Assembly (NCBI GenBank): GCA_964017185.1
Contig: OZ024883.1
Location: forward strand, 42,400,395-42,464,394
From: Rugalucina vietnamica
Taxonomy: Eukaryota; Mollusca; Bivalvia; Lucinida; Lucinidae
Length of the DNA: 64,000 nt
Reading direction: 5' to 3'
A program made the translations under genes and the position numbers. Numbering within the stretch: the first letter of the stretch is position 1; each line of letters begins with the position of its first letter. The notes beneath the pieces are model-generated. The model saw nothing but the letters and a program-made list of their open reading frames with translations. It did no database searches and had not been told where the DNA came from. This document shows, one piece after another, positions 1 to 10,203 of the stretch.

Positions 1-258
1 CCTTCGAAATTTACTCTCCGAATCAACCAATGTTCATGGATTTTACACCAATCAAATAAAGTGCCTTTTGGATATCCTGAACTGGATGTGTTTCCAGATT
101 GTGTTTTTATACATAGCCAATCAAAGCCTGCCCTATTAATAGCTGACCAATCAAAACTTAACCTAGGAAATTTACCCTCTTCATCAACCATTGAAATGAT
201 ATTCATGGGTTGCACCAATCAGACTGAGAACATCCTGATTATCAACAAACTCGGTCAG
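1..258 (-). pseudogene. Two truncated copies of the 3' end of myosin exon 9
   Basis: Bases 145-258 repeat the last ~85 bases of exon 9 plus the start of its intron: EFVDNQDVLSLIGA is readable, then the frame is lost. Bases 1-60 hold a third, more decayed copy of the same end. The real donor GGGTAAGT has become GGTTAAGT in the copy. They are intronic leftovers, not coding. Confidence 0.75.
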
Positions 259-291
259 TGAATCGATTTATAACCAACCAATCAAACTTAC

Positions 292-502
292 CCTTGGAAA
301 TTTACTCTCTTCATCAACCAATGAAATGATGTTCATGGGTTTTGCACCAATCAGATCAAGAGCATCCTGGTTATCCACAAATTCAATATGTTTCCAGTTT
401 ATTCCTTCATTGTCATATTCTTCTTGTTCCATCTTGAAGATATGCTGAACAAAAAACTGCTGCAAGTTCTCGTTGGCATAATTGATACACAGCTGCTCGA
501 AA
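292..502 (-). CDS. MYO7A: Myosin VIIa-like exon 9
   Basis: It encodes [20 protein letters not shown] then [50 protein letters not shown], the relay-helix region of the motor. The acceptor is ATTTGCAG and the donor GTAAGT. It is the last exon in the window; the next one should start with a GTDTT-like sequence beyond base 1. Confidence 0.95.
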
Positions 503-539
503 CTGCAAATGATAGGAAAAATGTTTTTATTTTTGTTTA

Positions 540-720
540 TTTTAGCGGTTAAGCTTCCAAGTCAACCAATTTTTCAGTCAACTAAGGATATAGGCACTGA
601 TTCCTGGGTATAAACCAGTACTGTGTGGTTAATGTGCCTTGCTCAAGGACACAACTCGGTGCTAGTGGGGTTTGAACCCAGGACCTCTTGATTTGGTGTC
701 TGACACTCTACCACTCCTTA
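540..720 (-). mobile_element. tRNA-derived SINE, decayed copy
   Basis: The region shares TGCCTTGCTCAAGGACACAA and the tRNA-like block GTTTGAACCCAGGACCTCTT...CTCTACCACT with the better copy at 53867-54068. It lies in the intron between myosin exons 8 and 9. A second, weaker match is at 800-905. Confidence 0.6.
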
Positions 721-1080
721 GATAAAAGTATCATGGTAACAGACATAATGTGGGTGATATGATACCAACTCAAAAGCTATACTTTGTAAAGATGGAGTTT
801 GTTGGGACAGAGCCACCACTTCTTGGGTATTAACCAAAACTATGGGTGTCTTACTGAAGAAAATAACATGACACCAGTGGGGTTTGAACCCCCAAATTCT
901 ACATTGTTCTGTGTACTGAATTAATTCAGAAAGACACTTGGGTTAGGGATCAAATATCCCCACATATTCCCATTTATTATAATGAAAGAATTTACAACTT
1001 CAGCAATAATAATTGAATAATTGTGGAAAAAATTGACTCAAGTGAGTAATTTGGAAATTCATCCTTTACTAGTGACTCAC

Positions 1081-1340
1081 CTGTTCACATCAAAAGTCTC
1101 AAAGCCAAAGATATCTAGGACACCAATGGACGTCCTGAAGTGTCTTGGGTTTGACTTGGGCTTAAAGATAGCTACATTTATCTTCTCAACAATCCAGATG
1201 AACATTCTGCCGTATATTCCCTTCACGAATGCATCTCTGACGTCCATGGAGGCATCAACGCCCATTGCCGTGGTAACGGACTCTCCCCGGGTGACAATGG
1301 TCTTGGTCGTGAGGGCGTCTATCAGATCTTGGGCTTTCAC
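1081..1340 (-). CDS. MYO7A: Myosin VIIa-like exon 8 (switch II)
   Basis: It encodes [20 protein letters not shown] onward through [20 protein letters not shown] to [13 protein letters not shown], with the switch II loop DIFGFE. The acceptor is TTCTTTCAG and the donor GTGAGT. It ends in a split serine codon completed by the next exon. Confidence 0.96.
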
Positions 1341-1645
1341 CTGAAAGAAGTTTTGTAATTTATAGATTTCAGAAAATGCTTATTCTTGTGAAATAAACAT
1401 TGATTTTTGACCATGTAACTGAAAAACTTTCAGATTTCAGATTACTTACAAAAATACTTATGGAGATAATTTTCATCAGTTTACTTTCTTAGCAACCCTC
1501 AGCAACGTCCTCTTGTTTCTATGACAGAGAGCAAATTCAATGATGCACATAAAAAGAGCACCCACAGTTCAGACTAAATAATGTTCAGTTTTTAACCAGC
1601 AATTCAGCCCTATTAATGAGGGACATAGAGACAGTGAAGACTTGT

Positions 1646-1924
1646 CATCAGGAAAACATGTCCATGAAATAAATACCCCCTTATACCCCAATTTTATATA
1701 GTAAAACTGGGGTATGCAGGGGTAAACCTATTTTTCTTATTTTTGCTCCAAAACATAGATTGTGGGTACACGTTAGAACCGCCTCGCCGAGGCGGTTCTA
1801 ATGTGTACCCACAATCTATGTTTTGAGCAAAAATAAGAAAAATACCAAAAATTTTCAGCTCAAAATTTTCAATTTCTAAAGCTCAAAAACTTTCTGTTTA
1901 TTGCATGGGCAAGTTTTCGTATTG
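1646..1924. mobile_element. Palindromic MITE, GGCGGTTC-core family, copy 1
   Basis: Ends are imperfect inverted repeats (CATCAGGAAAACATG against rc of CATGGGCAAGTTTTCGTATTG). The core is a long palindrome in which GTGGGTACACGTTAGAACCG meets its complement at GCCTCGCCGAGGC. Other copies: 5240-5517, 8571-8849, 22114-22309, 34930-35194. Confidence 0.75.
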
Positions 1925-2159
1925 TAATGCCATACACTAGGTTGACATACTAGTTAGCAGTAAAAGATTAACAGTAGGGGTTCGGTTGGTTTGTCCCATT
2001 CAACAGCTAAGGTCAAATGAAGACATGACCTCGATCTAAAGTCTCATCTGAAGAACTGGAGGTGTTCATGATCAAATCTAAAAACCCTGCCTTTCAAGGC
2101 AAATGGCTTAACCTCCACGCCACAGAAACTTCCTGAATAGCAATTACATAATGAATTAC

Positions 2160-2239
2160 CTCTAAAAGCTGGCAGACTTTCTTGATGTGGCTGATATCTG
2201 AGATTTCACTGGCATTGTCAATATTCTCCATCTCAATCT
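2160..2239 (-). CDS. MYO7A: Myosin VIIa-like exon 7 (short)
   Basis: An 80-bp exon that, with the preceding G, reads EIEMENIDNASEISDISHIK then KVCQLLE. It falls at the same place as the human segment between HLGNLQYEA and the ITRGE loop. The acceptor is ATTATTTCAG and the donor GTAATT. The sequence is weakly conserved, so the call rests on phase, borders and position. Intron bases 2262-2360 hold tandem fragments of this exon. Confidence 0.85.
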
Positions 2240-2261
2240 CTGAAATAATCAATATTAAATT

Positions 2262-2360
2262 TCACTGGCATTGTAAATAAATTTCACTGACATTGTCAGT
2301 AGATTTCCTTGGCATTGTCAGTAGATTTCCTTGACATTGTCAGCAGAAATTTCACTGGTA
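2262..2360 (-). repeat. Short tandem fragments of myosin exon 7
   Basis: Four or five ~23-bp repeats of the type GATTTCCTTGGCATTGTCAG lie in the intron 5' of exon 7. They resemble the stretch GATTTCACTGGCATTGTCAA inside that exon, so part of the exon appears to have been copied in tandem. Confidence 0.7.
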
Positions 2361-2653
2361 TTATTATTCGAGTTTAAACAGTACTTGTTTTACTTCAATT
2401 ACACAGAAAGCTCAAGGTACTTTTTTTTACATGCTCTTGAAGGTGCAGATAGTGATAATACAGTCAAATGTGGCGAAGGAAACCATAGAACCTGGGGAAA
2501 CCACCGACCTTTGACAGGCAACCACTACTCTGCCACATGGCTTAACCTGGATATGAAGCCAGACCAGAGAGGTAACAAGTGAGTGTGTTATCCACTAGGC
2601 TGTCCAGGTCATCCTTATTTACTTAAAACCATTTTTATTGGTCTACCACCTAC

Positions 2654-2807
2654 CATTATAAGTCAGGTTTCCAAGATGCAGAACTGAGGCCAAAATCTTC
2701 AACAATTCCCACACTTCCGCCTCACTGAACATGAGAACTTTCATCGCCGACCGGATATCGGCAAACTCTTTCTTGTCATCACGACCTTCACAGTAGATAT
2801 TACCTCC
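2654..2807 (-). CDS. MYO7A: Myosin VIIa-like exon 6
   Basis: It encodes GGNIYCEGRDDKKEFADIRS, then AMKVLMFSEAEVWELLKILASVLHLGNLTYN plus one base. The acceptor ends TTTTCAAG and the donor is GTAGGT. The phase matches both neighbours. A frameshifted copy of its 5' half with upstream intron sequence lies at 4174-4270. Confidence 0.94.
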
Positions 2808-2882
2808 CTTGAAAAGAAATGGTGATTTTTATGTAATAATTATCTCCCTTGAAAAGAAATGGTGATTTTTATGCAATAATTT
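2808..2882. repeat. Tandem 42-bp intron duplication at the exon 6 acceptor
   Basis: The block TCCCTTGAAAAGAAATGGTG with its flank occurs at about 2805 and again at about 2847. It duplicates the acceptor side of myosin exon 6. Confidence 0.7.
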
Positions 2883-2929
2883 ATAGGTTGGTTGAAAATC
2901 ATATGAGCAGCAGCATTAGACAAGAACTC

Positions 2930-3797
2930 CGCGGAGGTCGATATCGCGCCTGCATCACGCAAAAAAAACTAAAAACGTGAAATGTAGGTCCAGGGCACCA
3001 GGTTAAGGTGTGTTCTGAAAGGGTATGTGAAGGACATTTAATATGCAAGCTTTCACACTCGCAGCTATCACTGATGCAGAAAAAAACAAACTTCGACATA
3101 AAAATATAACAAAGTCAATGGACCATGAAATATAGGTCAAGGTCAGCAGGTGAAGGTGTGTGCTTGAAGGGTATGTCAAGGACAATTACTATGCAAGGTT
3201 TCACGCTCGCAGCTATTACTGATGCAGAGAAAACCAAACTTCGACGTAAAAATTAACAAAGTCAATGGACCGTGAACTATAGGTCAAGGTCAGCGGGTCA
3301 AGGTGCCTGCTTGAAGGGTATGTCAAGGACAATTACTATGCAAGGTTTCACGCTCGCAGCTATTACTGATGCAGAGAAAACCAAACTTCGATGTAAATAT
3401 TAACAAAGTCAATGGACCGTGAAATATAGGTCAAGGTCAGCAGGTCAAGGTGCGTGCTTGAATGGTATGTCAAGGACAATTACTATGCAAGGTTTCAGAC
3501 TCGCAGCTATCACTGATGTCGAGAAAACCAAACTTCGACGTAAAAATTTTCAAAGTCAGTGGACCGTGAAATACAGGTCAAGGGTACTGGGTCAAGGTGC
3601 GTGCTTGAATGGTATGTCAAGGACAATTACCATGCAAGGTTTCAGACTCGCAGCTATCACTGATGTCGAGAAAACTAAACTTCGACGTAAATGTTGACGG
3701 ACGGACGAACGAACGGACGGACGAACGAACGAACGTACGGACGGACGGAAATTTGAACTCCTATATCGCACCCTGCTATAAGCAGGTGCGATAAAAA
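2930..3797 (+). mobile_element. Pearl-like element with ~147-bp tandem core
   Basis: About five tandem units of ~147 bp (each with ATGGACCGTGAAATA and GGTTTCA.ACTCGCAGCTAT) run from ~2990 to 3690. A GACG/GAACG microsatellite (3695-3750) follows, then a terminal hairpin (CACCCTGCTATAAGCAGGTG, 3769-3788). Core array, microsatellite and 3' hairpin are the layout I recall for the bivalve pearl family. The left border is uncertain. Confidence 0.6.
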
Positions 3798-4014
3798 CCA
3801 ACAATCTGCATATGCGAAACCAAAGGCGCAGATCAGCTGTGCATTAACTGCACAGCTGATCAGCGCCTTTGTTTTTCGCGACACAGATAGTACAATCCCT
3901 CTACTTCTTAAATTCAGAATTTCAAGCCTCTAGCATGCTTCTGTGACGGTACAGATCGGTTCGTGTCGGACCTTGTCAGAAAGCAAAACTGTTGGTTGTC
4001 TCAGGCGAAAGCTC
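3795..4014 (+). mobile_element. GAGCCGC hairpin element, partial copy
   Basis: A ~220-bp element without its left end; the core pairs AAAGGCGCAGATCAGCTGTG with its complement. It directly adjoins the hairpin of the preceding pearl-like element. Confidence 0.6.
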
Positions 4015-4173
4015 ATAATGCTGTGCACTAATACAGCATCGCTGTTTTAAATACATGTGGCATGGCTAATGCGACTCTGTATACCATTTTCTATTCCTGT
4101 ACAGCCTGGTTTCTAACAGACCTGACCAGAAATATTGAAACAAATGGGTTCCACCATTATAGGAATACATGTA

Positions 4174-4270
4174 TCATGAGAACTTTCATCGCCGACCGGA
4201 TATCAGCAAACTCTCGTCATCATGACCTTCACAGAAGATATTACCTCCCTTGAAAAGAAATGGTGATTTT
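4174..4270 (-). pseudogene. Displaced copy of myosin exon 6, 5' half
   Basis: Bases 4176-4270 repeat 2729-2836: acceptor, then GGNIFCEGHDD, then a 4-base deletion shifts the frame. The copy stops at the codons for KVLM, so the 3' half and donor are missing. It lies upstream of the real exon in the intron between exons 5 and 6. Confidence 0.8.
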
Positions 4271-4283
4271 AATGTGATAGTTC

Positions 4284-4527
4284 TTTTTTTTTTTTTAATT
4301 CAGTTTTACGTCCCTTTCAAGATTATTCCAGCTCATATGAGACGGGCCAATCAGTAGGTGGGCGAAAACAGGAGAACCCCGAGAAAAACCACCTGGCACA
4401 CCCACAAGCAGAACTCGGCTTGTCTCACATGTGGCCAGAGCCGGGCTCGAACCCACACCAGACACAGCGGTGAGATGATTGAGTGATTAAGATACAGGGC
4501 TCTTAACTGCTCGGCCACGGGGGCCGC
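4284..4527 (-). mobile_element. Full-length tRNA-Leu-like SINE with 13-bp target duplication
   Basis: On the minus strand the element starts GCGGCCCCCGTGGCCGAGCA, with an A-box-like TGGCCGAGCAGTTAAGA and a B box GGTTCGAGCCC, and ends in AACTGAATT plus a run of A. The 13-bp direct repeat AATGTGATAGTTC flanks it exactly (4271-4283 and 4528-4540). It inserted next to the displaced myosin exon 6 copy. Confidence 0.92.
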
Positions 4528-4566
4528 AATGTGATAGTTCACTGATATATTACATTAATATCATAT

Positions 4567-4802
4567 GGCCTCGACTCGAGAAAACCGGTCTTTGGGAGTG
4601 CCGACCAGGTGTGACACAAACTGACCTGTACAGTCTCTAAAAAAAAATTAGAATCTTGAAATTTTGGGTTGAGGTAAAGAGGAATTGTACTATCCGACTA
4701 GCAAAAACAAAGGCGCTGATCAGCTTCGCATAAAGAACTGCGAAGCTGATCTGCACCTTTGTTTTCGCATGGGCAAATATGTGGTTTTCTCATGACGAGG
4801 CT
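4567..4802 (-). mobile_element. GAGCCGC hairpin element, reverse copy
   Basis: The ends GGCCTCGACTCGAGAAAACC and rc GGTTTTCTCATGACGAGGCTC are inverted. The core pairs AAAGGCGCTGATCAGCTTCG with its complement. ATAT flanks both ends. The adjacent 4810-4860 is T/C-rich. Confidence 0.7.
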
Positions 4803-5032
4803 CATATAATAAGCCTGTTTTTTGTTTTCTTTCTTTCCTTATTTTCTTTTTTTTCAAAGCAAAAAGACAGGTCTGCTGTGTTGCTACCCCAGCAGTTTCG
4901 ATCAGCTTTTTTGCTTTCACTGTATACTTTGGGAGGGGGTGGGGATAAGGGTGCATCTAAAATCTAACACCTCTGGTCTATTCTGGCCTGGCAAAATCTC
5001 AAAACGGCTAATGAGATGCTCAAGAGGTAGCA

Positions 5033-5133
5033 ACCCAGCCGGCACATGACGTCAGAATGACGTCAGATCGGCGACGTCATGACGTCGCATCGACGTTGAT
5101 GTGACGTCATTTTGACGTCATGTGCCTGCTGGG
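5033..5133. mobile_element. MITE dense in TGACGTCA palindromes, copy 1
   Basis: Ends ACCCAGCCGGCACATGACGT and its near-complement. The interior carries several TGACGTCA-like palindromes. It is the same family as the two copies at 24020-24233. Confidence 0.8.
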
Positions 5134-5239
5134 AAAGGAGTACCAGCAAAGGAAGAAAAGCCTGATAGCACTGGCCTAGATTGACCATTGTTAGCTGTCA
5201 GCATGAAACATTCAGGTCAGAATTAGTGAAATTGTAAGC

Positions 5240-5517
5240 CATTACGAAAACATGCCCATATGATATATAGTAATTTTTTCAGGTCAAAAATCGATAATTT
5301 TCACAGGAAAAATTTTGATATTTTTCTTATTTTTGCTCAAAACATAGGTTGTGGGTACACGTTAGAACCGCCTCGCCGAGGCGGTTCTAACGAGTACCCA
5401 CAATCTATGCTTTGGAGCAAAAATAAGAAAAATAGGTATACCCGTGCAAACCCCAGTTTTACTATATAAAAGTGGAGTTTAAGGGGGTATATATTGCACG
5501 GACATGTTTTCCTGATG
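5240..5517. mobile_element. Palindromic MITE, GGCGGTTC-core family, copy 2
   Basis: Ends CATTACGAAAACATGCCCAT and GACATGTTTTCCTGATG are inverted. The core palindrome GTTAGAACCGCCTCGCCGAG is intact. It lies between myosin exons 5 and 6, reversed relative to copy 1. Confidence 0.75.
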
Positions 5518-5621
5518 CTGATATGTGTCTGGTTGCATGCAAATGCCACATTTCAATTACAAATGGTTTTGTGACAGGTGATGCTAAAATAGAATGTCAG
5601 CAAAAGTATTTTAATGTTTTT

Positions 5622-5640
5622 GCTCACCTGAGTATAAATA
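5622..5640 (-). repeat. Short copy of the exon 5 end and donor
   Basis: GCTCACCTGAGTATAAATAT here repeats GCTCACCTGAGTCAAGTACC, which spans the exon 5 donor at 5643-5662. The duplicated piece is too short to be functional. Confidence 0.5.
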
Positions 5641-5649
5641 TTGGCTCAC

Positions 5650-5906
5650 CTGAGTCAAGTACCAATATTCTGTAGCGTCCGTGACCTCTAACTTTCTCTT
5701 CTCATCTTGGGTCATTCCAGCCAGCATGCAGTAAAATATATGGTAATTTCTCTCGTCATGAGCTTGGTGGACGATACGAGACTTCTCCAGCAGGTACTGT
5801 TCAATCTTAGCGCCCTCTATAACACCTTTCTGGTTGAAATGGATGTCAATGTACTTGCCGAATCTGCTAGAGTTGTCGTTCCGAATGGTTTTGGCGTTTC
5901 CAAAGG
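5650..5906 (-). CDS. MYO7A: Myosin VIIa-like exon 5 (switch I)
   Basis: It encodes [20 protein letters not shown] onward to ATEYWYLTQ, with the switch I loop NDNSSRFGK and [14 protein letters not shown]. The acceptor GATTTTCAG precedes 5906 and the donor GTGAGC follows 5650. The end of the exon and its donor are echoed as a short repeat at 5622-5640. Confidence 0.96.
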
Positions 5907-6086
5907 CTGAAAATCAGGACATATATCATTTAATTTAACTTTTAGACACTGACTGGTTCATGTTCTGAAAGACTATTATTTTTAAACTTTCACATCTGTT
6001 AGTCATGCGTTTATATGAGATTGAACAATGCAGATTTAGATATGTTAAGATACAATTCATTATGTTAAAAAACATTTTCATTGTCA

Positions 6087-6416
<330 letters not shown>

Positions 6417-6424
6417 TCATAAGA

Positions 6425-6657
6425 TGAGCCTCGTTAGGAGAAAAACAGATTTTTGCCTATGCGAAAACAAAGGCGCATATCAGCTTCACAGTAACTGCGA
6501 AGCTGATCAGCGTCTTTGTTTTCGCTACCCGGATAGTACAATTCCTCTTCTACTTATAGCCAAAATTTCAAGCCTCTAGCCTGCTTCTGTGACTGTGCAG
6601 GCCGGTTTGTGTCAGACCTGGTCAAAAACCCTGTAGACCGGTTTTATCGTGTCATGG
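6425..6657 (+). mobile_element. GAGCCGC hairpin element copy
   Basis: It starts GAGCCTCGTTAGGAGAAAAA. The core pairs AAAGGCGCATATCAGCTTCA with its complement near 6500, and the standard tail motif AGTACAATTCCTCTTCTAC follows. Confidence 0.65.
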
Positions 6658-7126
6658 CACAGATTATACGATCTTACATGAGTGCCAGGGATTGACAGAC
6701 TATAAGAATCTATCATGAGTTTGGGGATGATAGACCATCACATGACCAAGATGGCCACCTGGGCTATAAATAGCAAAATACTTAAAATCCTCTTTTCAAA
6801 AGCCAAAGGGCCTGTGAATTTATTAAAACTTGGCATGAATATTAATTGAATGGAGCTTTACATGAAAGTTTACATAAATCATGACCTTGGGATGACCTTG
6901 ACCTAATTTATGGCAAGGTTAACCTATGAATTTAAATAAAGAAAATGATAAAATGCTGTTTCATGGGGAAACAATGCAGGTATGGGCAAAAGGATAGAAG
7001 ATTATACGTTTTACATGTTCTCTGCCCAAGGTTAACTTTGGGTTATGCACAAGGACATGGATTTGAGTACATGTATATTATAGATCTCAGGTGAGCATTT
7101 GTAGGACCATTGGTCCCTCTGGTTAT
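6658..7126 (-). mobile_element. Pearl-like element, partial reverse copy
   Basis: The order is reversed: ATGACCAAGATGGCCACCTG, ATCATGACCTTGGGATGACC, then CTCAGGTGAGC and TAGGACCATTGGTCC at the end. These blocks match the element at 24327-25805. It has one core unit and no right hairpin. Confidence 0.55.
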
Positions 7127-8417
7127 ATAATACTTAAAACATGCTGCATGTTGCCTCACTTGCAACCATCAGTTTATAACCCCCATCTTGCATTTCATTC
7201 AAAGTTCATATATGGGATAAATTTCAGCCTTCCTTCAACACAATTTCTTATATTAAAAAGTTTATGACATATACAGCCTTGCCTATATTACACATAGTAG
7301 TACAGGAGTTCATGCAATCACAGGTATTTCCTAATCTTTACAAGTATTTTAAACACCCAAAACAAACAAAATACACATTCAGGTACCTTTCAACAGGCCA
7401 ATTTACAAACCATTAAAATTTCACAGGTAAGAACAAAATGAAACAGTTTATGGGCCATTCAGTGGGTCATTTTAACAGGTAGACCAAGTTATAGCACCTT
7501 GTCAATGGCCTGCAGAAACAGCTATAACAGCCAGACTGTTTGGTGCTTGTGCAATGTATCCAGCTATTATAGACAAGTCATTTGAAACCTGGTCCCAGCC
7601 CAGTTTGAAGAACACACCAGTCATTTGTAACCACACCCCAAGCCCCAAGGAAGGGGGAACCTAACCGAGATTTCACCTCTGCATAGTCCCTGCAGTCAGT
7701 GCAGGTATATATGTTCAATATAGGTGACTTGTAAATGTAGCAGGCTGCAAGGGAAAATGGCAATGTTTTTTTTACTAACTGACTGAAACCCCCCTACACA
7801 CCCCAATAAGTGGGGCTTTAGCAGGGGTGTATAAGGCAAAAGTCAGTTCCCAGTATTCGCCCAGGCCTTGGTGGGCCAATGGTTACAAATGACTTAGGCA
7901 TCATTTTGCTCTTTTTCTTTTTAGAGATGAGCATCGCACAAGCAGCTAAATTAATACCAAGATTGTTTACTGTTGCATCCAAAAGATTGGATAAAACTCG
8001 TGACCCCTGATTTATTTATAGGTATAAAGCTGAAACATGCAATGATGCAGCAGATATAGGATTTAAGAGTTCATCTATATTTTAATTATGTTTTAACCAA
8101 ATAACATGCATACCCTGCGAGCTCTGACAAAAGTTTTAACTTCAAGGATCTTCAAGCAACCATAAAATGCTTGTAAAATTACGAAGCATATCAGATATAC
8201 ATTCTATTTCCATTCATTTATGACATTTTTAAAACTACTTCAATATGCATCAGTAAATAAAAGATGCAATGGATGCACTTTACAAAATTTTGTTTTGAAT
8301 ACTAATTCCCATGCACTTGTATCACCAGGAAAGATAGGCGGTAGAGATATTTTCAAGCCCAAAATCTTTGTGAAAGAAATGTCCCTGATGTGGGGATACA
8401 CCTAAAGCATTTGTTTG
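7127..8417. other. Myosin intron without recognisable elements
   Basis: AT-rich intron between exons 3 and 4. Bases 7580-7640 and 7850-7900 form a loose inverted pair (CAAGTCATTTGAAACCTGGT...GTTACAAATGACTTA). A related fragment is at 38390-38480. Nothing else was seen. Confidence 0.5.
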
Positions 8418-8570
8418 TTTGTTTTGACATTTAACATCCCAGTCAACAACTTTTTGGTCATGTCACAGTGAAGGCATAAACCAGTACTCTAGGGAGTTAA
8501 TGTCTTGCTCAAGACCAGGCCCAGGACCTCTAAATTCTGAGTCTGATGCTCTTCCACCAGGCCACTGTAA
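8418..8570 (-). mobile_element. tRNA-derived SINE, copy interrupted by a MITE
   Basis: It carries AACATCCCAGTCAACAACTT, CCAGTACTCTAGGGAGTTAA and the tRNA-like GACCTCTAAATTCTGAGTCT. The tRNA head is cut by the MITE starting at 8571. Confidence 0.6.
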
Positions 8571-8849
8571 CATCAGGAAAGCATATCCGTGCAATAAATA
8601 CCTCCATAAACCCCACTTTTATAAAACTGGGGTATCCGATGCAGGGGTATACCTATTTTTCTTATTTTTGGTCCGAAACATAGATTGTGGGTACTTGTTA
8701 GAACCGCCTCACCGAGGCGGTTCTTACATGTACCCACGATCTATGTTATGAGCAAAAATATAAAAAATATCAAAATTTTTCTGATGAAATTTTCAATTTT
8801 TACAGCTGAAAAAAATCTCTTTATATTGCATGGGCAAGTTTTCGTAATG
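8571..8849. mobile_element. Palindromic MITE, GGCGGTTC-core family, copy 3
   Basis: Starts CATCAGGAAAGCATATCCGT, ends TGGGCAAGTTTTCGTAATG, with core GTTAGAACCGCCTCACCGAG. It is inserted in the head of a SINE and lies ~100 bp from the myosin exon 3 copy. Confidence 0.75.
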
Positions 8850-8952
8850 TCAATGTATCTTGTGTGTGCTTCAATATTAACCAGACAAGCTACTGATTAA
8901 GTTGCTGCACTGTGGTTACGTTACTTTGTGGGAATAGCAACATGAGCCATAC

Positions 8953-9041
8953 CTGATAATAACACACTGATCATGCTGGTATCTCTGCGTGTTATGGTAC
9001 GAATTGTTGGCCATGGCAAAGATGTGCGATGGCAGATCGCT
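8953..9041 (-). pseudogene. Truncated copy of myosin exon 3 with an intact donor
   Basis: On the minus strand this reads DLPSHIFAMANNSYHNTQRY then QHDQCVII followed by GTATGG, in frame and with a plausible donor. The 5' half of the exon and a credible acceptor are missing. It lies 79 bp downstream of the real exon. Confidence 0.8.
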
Positions 9042-9119
9042 AGAATGAATTCGATCTTCAAATGGGCAGTATCTACAGTAACACTACAATATCGCTAAAT
9101 TTCATTTGTGAAAAACTAC

Positions 9120-9304
9120 CTGATTATAACACACTGATCATGTTGGTATCTCTGCATGTTATGGTACGAGTTGTCGGCGATGGCAAAGATGTGAGGTGGC
9201 AGATCCCCAATCTTCTTGTCACGGTACAGCTGGATCTGTTCTGACGTGTAGATGGGAAGAATCTGGTAGGGGTTGACTGCTACCAAGATAGACCCAGTGT
9301 AAGT
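9120..9304 (-). CDS. MYO7A: Myosin VIIa-like exon 3
   Basis: It encodes [19 protein letters not shown] through [24 protein letters not shown] and leaves a partial codon (AG) that is completed by T from the next exon to give serine. The acceptor CTTACAG precedes 9304 and the donor GTAG follows 9120. The NPY motif of the transducer region is present. A truncated copy of the 3' half lies directly downstream at 8953-9041. Confidence 0.94.
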
Positions 9305-9650
9305 CTGTAAGGGGAAAAGAAATGTTGGAAAACATCATCTACGATAATTTGTCTATTTTCTTGTGAATATTTGAATATTACTGTATTTTCAAGTTAGACC
9401 TTGATTTCAGATTTTTTTTATTTCCAAATTATTTGCAAGTTCTTTTCTTTGTAAGCCAGAATGCATGAAGTTTTTATAGCCAAACAAAGATTTTACAAGC
9501 AAGAACTTTGCATTATTGAGACACATAATTAAGAATATAAGCAAAAATTATTCAACGTCTCCTGAACATTTTGTAGCTTAGTTTTGCTAATGAAATTCAT
9601 TACTGGGCAGACCAAACAATTCACAGATATGTACATGTGTATTGACTTAC

Positions 9651-9911
9651 ATATATAAGGTTTTCTTGGTATCTCATGAACAAGTTCCGCAGTATTCCTG
9701 CTTCGTTTAAGTCCCCAAGCAGAATCATATCCTCCATATGATTGTATGACGACACATTCATGTGCCGAATTTGTTGCCGTCCATCAATCCAGTGTTCCGT
9801 GCCATCGTCGTCAATGACTCGTATCTTCCCAGACTCCGAGTATTGCACCGTCGCTCCAATAGCAACGGAGAATTCTGTCCTCTTTTTCGGCTCCAGCCAT
9901 ACATGATCTCC
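9651..9911 (-). CDS. MYO7A: Myosin VIIa-like exon 2 (N-terminal SH3-like region)
   Basis: The exon holds 87 codons in phase 0 at both ends, from GDHVWLEPKK to RYQENLIY. The acceptor is TTTTTTACAG and the donor is GTAAGT. It covers the N-terminal SH3-like subdomain and the start of the motor core; GDLNEAGILRNL is characteristic of the class. Confidence 0.95.
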
Positions 9912-9960
9912 CTGTAAAAAATTAGCAAAAGTGATTCTTAACTTTAGTTTCATTTGTTAA

Positions 9961-10203
9961 AGGACTCTTCACACATAAGCGAAAATCCCTCGACGTAGAC
10001 TTGCACAGTTTTGCGTTTTATTGTAAAAAGTATTTTTTTATTGTTTGGTTTATTGTTTTATGTCCCTTCCAACAGATAACATCCCGACATGACCTTAGTT
10101 GTTGACTGGGATGTAAAGCAATCAATCAAACAAACAAAAACTATTTTTCGCAACTAAACGCAAGTCCGCGTCGAGAGATTTTCGCTTATGTGTGACGAGG
10201 CCT
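9961..10203. mobile_element. MITE with ~45-bp terminal inverted repeats
   Basis: The left end GGACTCTTCACACATAAGCG pairs with the right end CGCTTATGTGTGACGAGGCC; the match continues through AAAATCCCTCGACG. The middle holds two opposed pieces of SINE tail (TTTTATGTCCCTTCCAACAG and rc). Confidence 0.7.

Noticed and set aside
3419..3804. Frames of 92 and 70 codons in the pearl-like core
   Set aside because: They repeat with the ~147-bp unit and run into the GACG microsatellite; no protein feature.
8953..9041. Alternative (mutually exclusive) myosin exon 3
   Set aside because: The 5' half and a credible acceptor are missing, so it cannot replace the real exon in frame.
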